Positions 1 through 8,103 of a stretch of 42,957 nt of DNA are shown in pieces. Numbering within the stretch: position 1 is the stretch's first letter; every line of letters starts with the position of its first letter. Both the position numbers and the translations under genes were made by a program. Origin of the DNA: Tannerella sp. (GTDB lineage Bacteria > Bacteroidota > Bacteroidia > Bacteroidales > Tannerellaceae); the NCBI GenBank assembly GCA_031270465.1, contig JAISXP010000044.1:1-42957 (forward strand), written 5' to 3'. Under the pieces are notes generated by a model. That model searched no databases. It was given only the letters and a program-made list of their open reading frames with translations, and was not told where the DNA came from.

Positions 1-1
1 C

Positions 2-100
2 TCCCGAGACAATGCTAGCTCTTTTATCTTTCCCATATTTATCATTGTGTTTGCTATGGGAATAACGTATATGGAGGCTGAAAATTATCATTTAAACTAA
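2..100 (+). CDS. C-terminal fragment of a possible membrane protein (cut by window edge)
   Basis: A frame open from base 2 to a TAA at 98-100 gives 32 residues: a short polar start, a strongly hydrophobic stretch (FIFPIFIIVFAMG) that could be a last transmembrane helix, and a polar tail ending ENYHLN. The other five frames close inside the first 70 bases or do not read like protein. The piece is short and A+T-rich, so chance openness cannot be excluded. No family is recognised. Confidence 0.35.
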   Translation, partial: SRDNASSFIFPIFIIVFAMGITYMEAENYHLN

Positions 101-176
101 TTTTGTTGAACTACTTAAAATGAAGAAAGAAGTTTTTCTGCGAACAATTATCGGAGCATCAAAAACAGTTGTCCGC

Positions 177-217
177 GCGGACTGCCCCGTCGTCTGACGG
201 CGAACAGGGCAATCCGC
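177..217. repeat. Nested intergenic hairpin
   Basis: The outer arms 177-187 and 207-217 pair with one mismatch. An inner stem CCGTC/GACGG (187-191 with 196-200) closes a 4-base loop. It overlaps a perfect 12-base palindrome, GTCCGCGCGGAC, at 171-182. No T-run follows, so it is not a classical terminator. It may be a REP-like element or an RNA-end stabiliser for the gene ending at 100. Confidence 0.45.
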
Positions 218-238
218 ACGGCTCAGTTTACCGTATAT

Positions 239-467
239 TCAAAAAGGGATAAACAACTGTATCTGCCATCTTTGCTGTTTTCCACCCGTAAAATAGTTCG
301 GATCCATCACGTTGCACAAGCCGTATTTATAATTGAACGAAATGTCCATATCCTGCCTGCACATCCAAATCCACAAAAAACGGCTTCAGGGCGGGCTGCA
401 ACCGGAATTTATATCCTGCTGCTGCATCAATTTTTCTTTTCCTGTCAAAATAAAAATGATATATCAT
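239..467 (-). pseudogene. Decayed C-terminal remnant of an outer-membrane beta-barrel protein
   Basis: Two overlapping minus-strand frames read like consecutive pieces of one barrel. The upstream frame (467 to 327) gives 46 residues alternating aromatic and polar, including DAAAGYKFRLQP and FVDLDVQAGYGHF. A downstream frame (349 to 239), shifted by one base, gives 36 residues with FNYKYG and ends RWQIQLFIPF-stop, the amphipathic strand with terminal Phe typical of outer-membrane barrels. A frameshift near 340 would join them. The upstream frame stays open to about 547 without a convincing start. The rest of the gene is absent, replaced by the SGNH gene at 578. The family is not identifiable. 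Confidence 0.45.
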
Positions 468-525
468 GTCTCCCGAATTTGGTAATGCTTTTTTTCTAAT
501 TGTAAATTTTTTTTCACTGCTTACG

Positions 526-557
526 CTTGGAAATCGTGAGATTTTCGTCTAATTTTG
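526..557 (+). promoter_or_regulatory. Bacteroidota-type promoter for the acetylation cassette
   Basis: TAATTTTG at 550-557 matches the TAnnTTTG -7 box. CTTG at 526-529, 20 bases upstream, fits the TTTG -33 box. Transcription would start near 563, leaving a leader of about 15 bases before the ATG at 578. Confidence 0.6.
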
Positions 558-577
558 TGCACTTTTAAAAACAGGGC

Positions 578-2008
578 ATGACAGAAAAAAATTGTTTCGG
601 CAGATTGTTTCTCACACTGTTCATCGCATGGACTGCTTGTGCGGGGCTGCACTGGCTGCCGGATGAGATACTGGGCTTTTCAATAAAAAAGACCGACATG
701 CTGTCGGAGATTCGCCGCCGGACAAACGATGTGCCGGTGGCAGATACGCTACTGTCGAATATGCAGGCTTTCATCCCTTTCGTACCGGATTCCGCCTATC
801 TTCACTCTGCCGATTCGCTCGTGCTGGTGAAGCGTGATTCGCTGTACCTCTCGCTGCTTGCAGAGATGGAGAAGGATACGGCAGGCCTGCGAATAAGGGA
901 TTTTTCGGCGGGACACACAGGTCTGCGCCGCTTCTTCAATTCACTGCGCCACGTCGAGACGATGACGCGCCCCGTGCGCATCGCTTTTCTGGGCGACTCG
1001 TTTATCGAAGGCGACATTGTCGTGGCCGATTTCCGTGCCATGATGCAGGCGCGTTTCGGAGGGCGCGGCGTCGGGTTTGTGCCGATTGCATCGAACGTGG
1101 AACAATACCGCCCGACCGTCCGCGGGCATTCAAAAGGCTGGGAGACACATTCCATCCTGTCGGACAGGTCGTATGAGAAATATGTGCTGTCCGGACTGTC
1201 GTTCGAGGCCGGCAGCGAAGCGTCCATGTCGATCAAGACGACAAACAGCTATCCGGGGCTTGAGGCCGTATCGTCGCTGAAATTCATTTACTCCTGCAAT
1301 TCGCAAGCCGAGGTGAGGCTGACATGCAACGGAGCGATGGACACGTTTCAGGATGTGCTGCCGGCAACCGGCTCCATCATGCAGTACGAGGCGCTGGGAA
1401 ATTTCACGGACGGTCATTTCCTTTTTCGCAATGCCGAAGGATTGCAGGCGCTGGGCGTTGCGATGGAAGACAATACGGGAATCGTCGTAGACAACTTCTC
1501 GCTGCGGGGCAATACGGGCATCGTGTGGGCAAATCTGGACGAAAACACTTGCCGGGCATGGAACGAAATTCGCCCCTACGACCTGATTGTTATACAGTAC
1601 GGCCTGAATGTAGCCTCCGAAAATGTGAACGATTACACGTGGTACATGGCAAACATGGAGAAAGCCATCCTGCAACTGCAACTGTGTTTTCCCGACAGCG
1701 ACATTCTTTTGCTGAGCGTATCCGACCGGAGCCACTATCGCGACGGCGCATATCGCACGATACCGGCTATCGTAGCCTTGTGGAACGCACAGTACAAAAT
1801 AGCCGGGCAGACAAGACTTCCGTTCTGGAGCGTCTTCCACGCGATGGGCGGCGAAGACGGAATGGCTCGATACGTCAAAAACAACTGGGCAAGCAAGGAT
1901 TATACGCACCTGAGTTTTCGCGGCGGGCGAAAAATAGCCGCAGCGCTGTATGATGCGCTGCTTTTGGAAAAAAAACTGTATGATGAAGTGGAAGAAATAC
2001 TGGACTGA
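578..2008 (+). CDS. Membrane-anchored SGNH-fold protein, probable O-acetylation partner
   Basis: The 476-residue protein starts with a hydrophobic segment (about residues 8-30, signal anchor) followed by a periplasmic body. The SGNH signatures are visible: block I as FLGDSFIEGD (about 138-147), a block III-like YGLN, and block V as DYTHLS near the C-terminus, which supplies the Asp and His. These are the residues used by SGNH esterases and by AlgJ/AlgX-type acetyltransferases. Its stop lies inside the next SGNH gene, which in turn overlaps an MBOAT gene, so the three are one transcription unit. By analogy with AlgI plus AlgJ/AlgX it probably takes acetyl groups exported by the MBOAT protein and places them on an envelope glycan. 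The acceptor is unknown; a plain esterase role is possible. Confidence 0.75.
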   Translation: MTEKNCFGRLFLTLFIAWTACAGLHWLPDEILGFSIKKTDMLSEIRRRTNDVPVADTLLSNMQAFIPFVPDSAYLHSADSLVLVKRDSLYLSLLAEMEKDTAGLRIRDFSAGHTGLRRFFNSLRHVETMTRPVRIAFLGDSFIEGDIVVADFRAMMQARFGGRGVGFVPIASNVEQYRPTVRGHSKGWETHSILSDRSYEKYVLSGLSFEAGSEASMSIKTTNSYPGLEAVSSLKFIYSCNSQAEVRLTCNGAMDTFQDVLPATGSIMQYEALGNFTDGHFLFRNAEGLQALGVAMEDNTGIVVDNFSLRGNTGIVWANLDENTCRAWNEIRPYDLIVIQYGLNVASENVNDYTWYMANMEKAILQLQLCFPDSDILLLSVSDRSHYRDGAYRTIPAIVALWNAQYKIAGQTRLPFWSVFHAMGGEDGMARYVKNNWASKDYTHLSFRGGRKIAAALYDALLLEKKLYDEVEEILD

Positions 2009-3356
2009 CCGCCTGACGGGCATTGTCATTGCCGCGCCGATCGTGGCGGCGGCGCTGATCGATTCGTTTTTCAGTGTCGTCTTCGCGAAGGACTCCGAAG
2101 ACGTCCGGGAGGCGGAACGGATGTATCCGCGCGCGGCGCTGGTCGACAGCGTGAGCCTCCGGATTGACTTCGCGGTCGACTCGCTGTGCCGTATTACTGA
2201 CCCGTCACATTCGCTGGATGCCTTTATGGATGAACTGGAAGCATTGCTGTCGGGGAAAGATACGGTCGTGAACGTGGTGCATCTGGGTGATTCGCACGTG
2301 CAGGCAGGTTTCTACAGCGGACAGGTGATGCACATGCTGCAGGAAGCATTCGGCAACGCCGGACGCGGATGGATATCGCCGCTCAAGCTGGCAAAAGTCA
2401 ACGAGCCGAAAGACTATTTCATCACCTCAAACATAAAAGACTGGGAAGTCGGGCGGTGCATACAGAAGAACCCGCCCTGTCCGCTGGGGCCGGGCGCCAT
2501 GGGTATCCGCACGCTGTCGGAACAGATCGACTTCTCGGTATGCATTTCGCCTGTCAGCGGAGCGGGATATGCTTTCCGTCAGATGGTTCTGTATCGCGAC
2601 AGTGAAGCCGCCCCGATGCTGCCCGTCCACGGCGATACCATCCCGTTCGACATCTGCTGGGGCAGCGAGGCGGAAGCGCCGGGCGTCGTGACCGACACGT
2701 TTCGCGTCGCGGAAGAGATAGACGGGGTACAGCTGCTTGCCGCTCCGCGCGAAATCCCGGCAGACCGGCAAACGAAAAAAAACGCCAGCTGCTACTACGG
2801 CTTTTCGCTGGCAAACGGACGTCCGGGCATCCTGTATCATGCCGTCGGGCAGAACGGCGCCATGTTTGTGAATTATTCCCGTCCGGAATATATCCGCCGG
2901 CTGGCGCTGCTCAAGCCCTCGCTGCTCATCGTCACACTGGGGACAAACGAAGCGTTCGCACCGGAGTCGAGATTCAGTTCCGAACAGTTGGTCATGCAGA
3001 TGGACAGTTTTGTCCGTACGGTAAAAGACTGTATGCCCGGTACGGCTATTCTGATTACGACGCCGGCCGAATCGTTCCGCCGCGTGCGAAAACGGCAGTA
3101 CGTGCAAAACCGGAATATCCACAAGGCTGCGACGACTATCCGCGATTATGCCGAAAAGGAAGGAATTGCCTGCTTCGACCTGTACGGTGCGACAGGTGGC
3201 AACAACTCGTGCAAAAAATGGGAAAAGGCCAACCTGATCGGACGCGACCGGGTGCATTACAGCGTCGACGGATACTACGAACAGGGAAAACTGCTCTACC
3301 GGGCGCTTGTCAGGCTGAAACTGAATCAACAAAACGAAATGCATGGAGACGATTGA
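1980..3356 (+). CDS. Second SGNH-fold periplasmic protein of the acetylation cassette
   Basis: About 458 residues from the ATG at 1980; an ATG three bases later or one at 1950 is possible, but this start places a basic stretch just before the hydrophobic anchor (GIVIAAPIVAAALI). Catalytic blocks are canonical: HLGDSHVQAGF (block I), LGTNEAF (block III) and DRVHYS (block V Asp and His). It overlaps the preceding gene by 29 bases and the following MBOAT gene by 14, implying translational coupling. Its blocks are cleaner than those of its neighbour, so it may be the main catalytic partner while the first protein binds or positions the polymer; that division of labour is inference. Only local resemblance links the two, so they are ancient paralogues at most. 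Confidence 0.78.
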   Translation: MMKWKKYWTDRLTGIVIAAPIVAAALIDSFFSVVFAKDSEDVREAERMYPRAALVDSVSLRIDFAVDSLCRITDPSHSLDAFMDELEALLSGKDTVVNVVHLGDSHVQAGFYSGQVMHMLQEAFGNAGRGWISPLKLAKVNEPKDYFITSNIKDWEVGRCIQKNPPCPLGPGAMGIRTLSEQIDFSVCISPVSGAGYAFRQMVLYRDSEAAPMLPVHGDTIPFDICWGSEAEAPGVVTDTFRVAEEIDGVQLLAAPREIPADRQTKKNASCYYGFSLANGRPGILYHAVGQNGAMFVNYSRPEYIRRLALLKPSLLIVTLGTNEAFAPESRFSSEQLVMQMDSFVRTVKDCMPGTAILITTPAESFRRVRKRQYVQNRNIHKAATTIRDYAEKEGIACFDLYGATGGNNSCKKWEKANLIGRDRVHYSVDGYYEQGKLLYRALVRLKLNQQNEMHGDD

Positions 3357-4992
3357 GCATCTGCTGAACAGTGCGAGCGATTTCTTGCACGGCATCCGGG
3401 ATGGATTTGATGTGGAAAAGTGCGCAGACCTGTTCCGGTATCAGCCCGACTCGCCGATGCTGTTCAGCACGGGATTGTTTTTTTTCCTCTTTATCGCCTT
3501 CTATGCCATATTCGTGGCGTTGCGCAAAAATACGCGGGCGCGTATCGTCTACGTGACGCTGTTTTCGCTCTTTTTCTACTACAAGACGAGCGGCCTGTGG
3601 TTCATGCTGCTGATATTCGTGGCGACGTCCGATTACCTTATCGGCCGCTGCATCGGAGCATGTGCCGGCGCACGCGTGAGAGCAGTAGAACCACTAAAGA
3701 CGCGAACTAAACGCTGCATCGGAGCATGTGCCGGCGCACGCGCGAAGCAACGGTGGCTGGTGGCGCTCAGCATGTGCGTCAACCTGGGCATGTTGTCGGT
3801 ATTCAAATATGCCGACCTCATGTACAACATGTTTGTGATGCTGATACAGTCGGCCGGCAGTCTATTTCACATCGCCGCGTGGGAACAGTTGGTCTACGAG
3901 CCGTTCGACATCTTTCTGCCGGTAGGTATATCGTTCTTCACGTTTCAGTCGATGAGCTACATTGTCGACATTTACCGCAGTCGCGTCACGCCGCTGAAAC
4001 GGTGGGTGGATTATCTTTTCTACATCTCCTTCTTTCCCGGCCTGGTAGCCGGGCCTATTGTGCGCGCCTGCGATTTCATCCCGCAGATGTTCGGAAAGCC
4101 GGCGCTTGCACGCGAACAGATGGGCGAAGGACTGTATCTGATCATCTGCGGAATGTTGAAAAAATGCGTCATATCGGATTATATCAGCGTCAATTTCGTC
4201 GACCGCATTTTCGATGCGCCCGCCCTGTATACCGGCGCCGAAAACCTGCTGGGTGTATATGGATACGCGTTGCAGATATACTGCGACTTTTCGGGCTATT
4301 CCGACATGGCCATCGGGATAGCCCTGTGGCTGGGGATCCGTTTCCGGATAAACTTCGATTCGCCGTACCGTTCGGCAACGGTCACCGAGTTCTGGCGACG
4401 CTGGCACATCTCGCTTTCCACATGGCTGAAAGACTATCTGTACGTTTCGCTGGGCGGAAACCGCAAGGGCACGTTTCGCACGTACGTCAATCTGTTTCTG
4501 ACGATGCTGCTGGGCGGTCTGTGGCATGGTGCGTCATGGCGTTTCATGGCGTGGGGCGCTTTTCACGGTATTGCTCTGGCCGTTCACAAGTGGGTGATGC
4601 GGCATTTCGGCAGTTTCAAGAAAGAAGGCAGGGAGATGAAGCCGTTTCGCCGCGTGGTCGGCATCGTCGTGACGTTTCACCTGGTCTGTTTGGGGTGGAT
4701 ATTTTTCCGCGCCGACTCGGTCGGTACGGGATGCGAGGTGCTGGAGCGGATTTTTACGGCGTTTCACCCCGAAGTGCTGAGTCAGTTTGTCGAAGGTTAT
4801 CCCGTCGTGACGATGTTGCTGGCGCTGGGATACACGGTTCACTTCCTGCCCGCACAGGTGGATGGAACGGTGCGCCGGCTCGTCACGCGTTCGCCCCTTC
4901 TGCTGCAGGCGCTCTATCTTGTGATTGCCGTTTTCGTGGCAGTCCAGTTCAAAAGCGCAGGTATCGTGCCGTTCATCTATTTTCAGTTTTAG
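3343..4992 (+). CDS. MBOAT-family membrane O-acyltransferase (AlgI/DltB-like)
   Basis: This 549-residue polytopic inner-membrane protein has the hallmarks of the AlgI branch of MBOAT enzymes: FLPVGISFFTFQSMSYIVD, FFPGLVAGPI, YCDFSGYSDMAIG, FWRRWHISLSTWLKDYLY and LGGLWHGASW, whose His is the conserved catalytic residue. The family moves an acyl group, usually acetyl, from a cytoplasmic donor across the membrane to a periplasmic SGNH partner; two such partners are encoded just upstream. The protein is longer than usual because a loop after the first helices (about residues 100-135) contains a duplicated Cys/Gly/Ala-rich segment (CIGACAGAR twice) made by a 66-base direct duplication. The frame stays open through it, so the gene is probably functional. 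The product could be acetylated capsule, peptidoglycan or another surface glycan. Confidence 0.88.
   Translation: METIEHLLNSASDFLHGIRDGFDVEKCADLFRYQPDSPMLFSTGLFFFLFIAFYAIFVALRKNTRARIVYVTLFSLFFYYKTSGLWFMLLIFVATSDYLIGRCIGACAGARVRAVEPLKTRTKRCIGACAGARAKQRWLVALSMCVNLGMLSVFKYADLMYNMFVMLIQSAGSLFHIAAWEQLVYEPFDIFLPVGISFFTFQSMSYIVDIYRSRVTPLKRWVDYLFYISFFPGLVAGPIVRACDFIPQMFGKPALAREQMGEGLYLIICGMLKKCVISDYISVNFVDRIFDAPALYTGAENLLGVYGYALQIYCDFSGYSDMAIGIALWLGIRFRINFDSPYRSATVTEFWRRWHISLSTWLKDYLYVSLGGNRKGTFRTYVNLFLTMLLGGLWHGASWRFMAWGAFHGIALAVHKWVMRHFGSFKKEGREMKPFRRVVGIVVTFHLVCLGWIFFRADSVGTGCEVLERIFTAFHPEVLSQFVEGYPVVTMLLALGYTVHFLPAQVDGTVRRLVTRSPLLLQALYLVIAVFVAVQFKSAGIVPFIYFQF
3646..3742 (+). repeat. 31-base perfect direct repeat (66-base period) inside the MBOAT gene
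   Basis: Bases 3646-3676 and 3712-3742 are identical (31 bases) and 66 bases apart, exactly 22 codons. Each copy contains the GTGC-CGGC-GCAC mini-palindrome. The 35-base spacer includes ACCACTAAAGACGCGAA, which resembles dispersed repeats seen elsewhere in this window. The duplication adds 22 residues without breaking the frame. Confidence 0.9.
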
Positions 4993-5060
4993 AAATCCTG
5001 TTTCCGGATTGCTTCCTGCTTCGTGTCTCGCAGATTCAAAGACTGCCATCAAGGCTGTAG

Positions 5061-5225
5061 CCCGCAAACCGGGAATACTTTGGTGAAGACGGGGCAGTGA
5101 ATGGCGTACCGAAACAGTTCAGTGAATACCTGAACAGAAACAGGGAGTGCAGAGACCGGGCGGTTGAAAACGGCACGCTGCCATACTGGGCGTCCGACAA
5201 TCCAAAAAATGTAATCATTTTATGA
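5061..5225 (+). pseudogene. Orphan C-terminal coding remnant, family unknown
   Basis: Between the MBOAT stop and the Wzi gene, a frame opens right after a TAG (5058-5060) and runs 54 residues to a TGA at 5223-5225. It reads as a hydrophilic protein end, with NREYFGEDGAVNGV, KQFSEYLNRNREC and LPYWASDNPKNVIIL, and has codon use like the neighbours. It has no ATG (only an internal GTG) and no upstream continuation in frame, although the frame two bases earlier reads KTAIKAVARKPG just before it, which suggests a frameshifted continuation. I take it as the tail of a decayed gene. Confidence 0.5.
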
Positions 5226-5323
5226 TCCCCGTTTTGATACGAATAATACCGGATGATGCGATCCTGTTTTATTGATAGGAGCCTTTCTGTTTTGCGACAA
5301 TTTGAAGTCAACCTGCAACTCAT

Positions 5324-6826
5324 TCACCACAACTTCCCTCTTTTCGTCACCGAGATGCCGACCCCGGCATGGTCGCCGGTCAAATCGCCCCTGTCGGCCG
5401 CCACCGTAATGGAAAACGACCATGCATTGCGGCAGTGACAAACGAGGGAGGCAGCGGCGGACAGGGTACGCAATTTTTTGAGCAACGGCTCGTAGGGTGT
5501 TCCGAAACTTTCCGACTCCGAACACAGCAGGCGGTACGAAAAATTGTCAGCCAAATAGCCTTCGGCTCCTAAATGCCATGCTGTGACGCGATTGTGACGG
5601 AAGCCCAGCCGCCCGTCGGCATTGTATTCGGGCGAGAAAAGCAGCGGAGAACCTGTGCTGCGATTGAAATAAGATGCGCCTGTGACATACTCGCCGTTGT
5701 TGTAATAGTTGTCGCCTCCGCCCCCGTAACCTGGGTATTTATCGTGGTCGAAAGTGATAAAATGAAACGGGCCGCTCTGATTCAGCGTATTGAGGCGTTC
5801 AACCAGAATCCTGTCCAGCCAGCGGCGCCTGTCTCCATCGTGAAAATCCAGACGTATGCCCATCAGTCCGTCAAACGCATTATCAAATTCCATCCCCGAA
5901 GCATCATCGAAGAAATGCTGGTAGTATGCGTACAGCGAAGCGTTCGGGAGCTCATATCCCAGCTGGAAATCGTACGTCCCGTAATGATTGCCCAGCACGT
6001 TGATTTGGTCGGAGAGAGAAGCATCGTCTCCACCCGATTTCCCTGTTATCACCCGCAGGAAATCTTTCAGCGAATGAGGTTGCGTCCCTGCGGCGGGATT
6101 TGTAGAAACGCCTCCCCACTGCGCGACGTGGCGAAGGCCGACCGTCATCGAAAAGGGGAAATCGCCTTTCGTGTCTTTCATCCTGAGATAAAGAGACTTG
6201 TGATGCCACAGTACATTCCGGACGTAATGCTGTTTTTTACGTATGAACGACTCCAGGTAATCCGTGTCGAAAGCGCGTCCTGTGGCAAAATTCCCTTTGA
6301 CCTGCAGCCATGCGTTTGTCCATGGAACAGCTACAAAACAAGGCATATAAATATTTATTTCCGGTATCGGACGGGCATTGTGCGAGAGCGCCATGTCGCC
6401 GCTGCTCAGCGAGGCGTCCAGCATGGACGTATTGTAGCAGTCCGTTCCGAACTCCGCATCTCCTCTTCCCCGGCTTCCGACGCTGAGATGCAGCCAGTCG
6501 TATGCAACTTCCATAAAAAGCTGCTGGACAAGGATGTTTTTATAGCGTGGCGTGACGGCAACCATGTCAATCCCTGCACGAAGGTGAACTTTGTCGCCGA
6601 GCGGCTGATAATGGAAAATTTGCGCTTGCGTGTATCCGTTGTTCGCTTTCAGCGGCACGATACCCTGGCTGTTACTCGTCATCCAAAACGGCGTCTGTCC
6701 GCCGGTTGACAGGGATGCAAATGTGGATATATTATATAATGTATGCGCGGAAGACTGTGCATGTCCTCCGAAAAAAGGCGCTGCGCACAAACACTGTATA
6801 ATCAAAAACCGATCGAGAGGTCTCAT
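5324..6826 (-). CDS. Capsule assembly Wzi-family outer-membrane protein
   Basis: A 500-residue exported protein with a signal peptide (hydrophobic stretch at about 7-20, cleavage near GGHAQ). The body is rich in alternating aromatic and polar strands typical of an outer-membrane barrel. The start of the mature protein (ISTFASLSTGGQTPFWMTSN...G) and the later motifs resemble the Bacteroidota capsule-assembly Wzi family, whose Escherichia coli namesake is a surface lectin barrel that holds capsule at the cell. Unlike most barrels it does not end in Phe (it ends RGKLW). It is transcribed towards the acetylation cassette and away from rpsF, so it is a single-gene unit. A role in attaching a surface polysaccharide, perhaps the one acetylated by the neighbouring cassette, is inference. 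Confidence 0.75.
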   Translation of the reverse strand: MRPLDRFLIIQCLCAAPFFGGHAQSSAHTLYNISTFASLSTGGQTPFWMTSNSQGIVPLKANNGYTQAQIFHYQPLGDKVHLRAGIDMVAVTPRYKNILVQQLFMEVAYDWLHLSVGSRGRGDAEFGTDCYNTSMLDASLSSGDMALSHNARPIPEINIYMPCFVAVPWTNAWLQVKGNFATGRAFDTDYLESFIRKKQHYVRNVLWHHKSLYLRMKDTKGDFPFSMTVGLRHVAQWGGVSTNPAAGTQPHSLKDFLRVITGKSGGDDASLSDQINVLGNHYGTYDFQLGYELPNASLYAYYQHFFDDASGMEFDNAFDGLMGIRLDFHDGDRRRWLDRILVERLNTLNQSGPFHFITFDHDKYPGYGGGGDNYYNNGEYVTGASYFNRSTGSPLLFSPEYNADGRLGFRHNRVTAWHLGAEGYLADNFSYRLLCSESESFGTPYEPLLKKLRTLSAAASLVCHCRNAWSFSITVAADRGDLTGDHAGVGISVTKRGKLW

Positions 6827-6934
6827 ATTTTTTACTCTTTATGTTAAATATCAAATAATCAGGCAGTAATCCATACTGTCCGTTTTTACGGCAAACTTTA
6901 TCTGCCGAAAAAATAACGAAAAAACGAAAAAACT

Positions 6935-6965
6935 ATTGCAGATAAAAAGAAAATAACTAACTTTG
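6935..6965 (+). promoter_or_regulatory. Promoter of the rpsF-rpsR-rplI operon
   Basis: TTG at 6935-6937 and TAACTTTG at 6958-6965, separated by 20 bases, match the Bacteroidota -33/-7 consensus. Transcription would start near 6971, giving a leader of about 27 bases before the rpsF ATG. Confidence 0.7.
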
Positions 6966-6997
6966 TCCCCGCAAATTTTAAAACGATATTACATTTT

Positions 6998-7351
6998 ATG
7001 AACAATTATGAAACCGTTTTCATTTTAACTCCCGTTTTATCTGATGCTCAGGTAAAGGAAGCGGTAGAAAAATTTAAGAAGGTACTCGCATCAGAGAATG
7101 CCGAGATTGTGAATGAGGAAAACTGGGGCTTGCGCAAGCTGGCTTACCCTATTGAGAAGAAGACGACCGGTTCGTACCAGTTGCTTGAGTTCAAGGCTAA
7201 TCCCGAAACGATAGCAGTGCTGGAGACCCAGTTTCGTCGCGACGAACGTATTATTCGTTTCCTGACTTTCAGACAGGACAAATACGCATTGGAATATGCC
7301 GAGAAACGGCGAAAATTAAAAACATCCAAAGAAACAGGAAAGGAGGACTAA
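6998..7351 (+). CDS. rpsF: 30S ribosomal protein S6
   Basis: 117 residues, the normal size for S6. The N-terminal [15 protein letters not shown], the central [14 protein letters not shown] and the following [10 protein letters not shown] are hallmarks of S6, which binds S18 and 16S rRNA in the platform of the small subunit. A short basic, lysine-rich tail follows ([15 protein letters not shown]). It is first in the conserved rpsF-rpsR-rplI operon, three bases before rpsR. Confidence 0.97.
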   Translation: MNNYETVFILTPVLSDAQVKEAVEKFKKVLASENAEIVNEENWGLRKLAYPIEKKTTGSYQLLEFKANPETIAVLETQFRRDERIIRFLTFRQDKYALEYAEKRRKLKTSKETGKED

Positions 7352-7354
7352 ACA

Positions 7355-7633
7355 ATGGCATTTAATACAAGAAACCAGTCGGAAATCAGGTACTTGACCC
7401 CCATGTCGATGGATAGCAGGAAAAAGAAGTACTGCCGCTTCAAGAAAAACGGTATCAAGTATATTGACTACAAGGATCCGGAATTTCTGAAAAAGTTCCT
7501 GAACGAACAGGGCAAGATTCTTCCGCGTCGTATCACGGGCACATCGTTGAAGTTTCAACGCCGTATAGCACAGGCTGTAAAAAGAGCACGCCATCTGGCA
7601 TTGCTTCCCTACGTAACCGATTTGATGAAATAA
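7355..7633 (+). CDS. rpsR: 30S ribosomal protein S18
   Basis: A 92-residue basic protein with the S18 signature: [22 protein letters not shown], then [33 protein letters not shown]18 pairs with S6 in the platform of the small subunit. Only one conserved Cys is present, so it is a zinc-free form. It sits between rpsF (3-base gap) and rplI (23-base gap). Confidence 0.97.
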   Translation: MAFNTRNQSEIRYLTPMSMDSRKKKYCRFKKNGIKYIDYKDPEFLKKFLNEQGKILPRRITGTSLKFQRRIAQAVKRARHLALLPYVTDLMK

Positions 7634-7656
7634 TTAAAGAGAGGAGAACGGACATT

Positions 7657-8103
7657 ATGCAAGTTATTTTGAAAGAAGATGTAGCGAATCTGGGCTACAC
7701 GGATGATATTGTAACAGTCAAGGATGGTTATGGACGCAACTATCTGATTCCGCAGGGGAAAGCGATCATTGCCTCCAAATCGGCCATCAGCGTGCTGAAC
7801 GAAAACAAGAAGCAGCGCATGCACAAGCTGGAGAAAATAAAGAACGATGCACTGGCTTTGGCCGCTAAAATGGAAGGTCTGTCATTGACAATCGGGGCAA
7901 AGACAAGTTCTACCGGCTCGATTTTTGGTTCCGTCACCAACATTCAGGTTGCAGACGAATTGCTCAAACATGGTTTTGAGATTGACCGTAAAACAATCCT
8001 TATCAAAGATCCGATAAAAGAGGTGGGCAGCTACAAAGCCTTCGTCAAACTTCACAAGGAAGTATCGGTCGAAATCCCGTTCGAGGTGGTTTCGGAATCC
8101 TGA
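7657..8103 (+). CDS. rplI: 50S ribosomal protein L9
   Basis: 148 residues. The N-terminal domain shows [36 protein letters not shown], the standard L9 opening, followed by the long connecting helix (about 41-75) and a C-terminal 23S rRNA-binding domain. It is the last gene of the operon. The final codons and stop lie inside a 16-base sequence repeated 102 bases downstream, so a palindromic element appears to have inserted exactly at the gene end without changing the protein. Confidence 0.97.
   Translation: MQVILKEDVANLGYTDDIVTVKDGYGRNYLIPQGKAIIASKSAISVLNENKKQRMHKLEKIKNDALALAAKMEGLSLTIGAKTSSTGSIFGSVTNIQVADELLKHGFEIDRKTILIKDPIKEVGSYKAFVKLHKEVSVEIPFEVVSES

Noticed and set aside
3646-3742. Start of a CRISPR array
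   Set aside because: Only two repeat copies, within a coding frame, and no cas genes in the window.
3726-5060. A 444-codon open frame in another plus-strand frame of the MBOAT gene
   Set aside because: It overlaps the MBOAT protein, which has catalytic motifs along its length; the alternative translation is Arg/His/Gly-rich with no hydrophobic segments.
5573-6709. A 378-codon open frame opposite the Wzi-like gene
   Set aside because: No signal peptide or domain, and it mirrors a protein with an export signal and barrel pattern.
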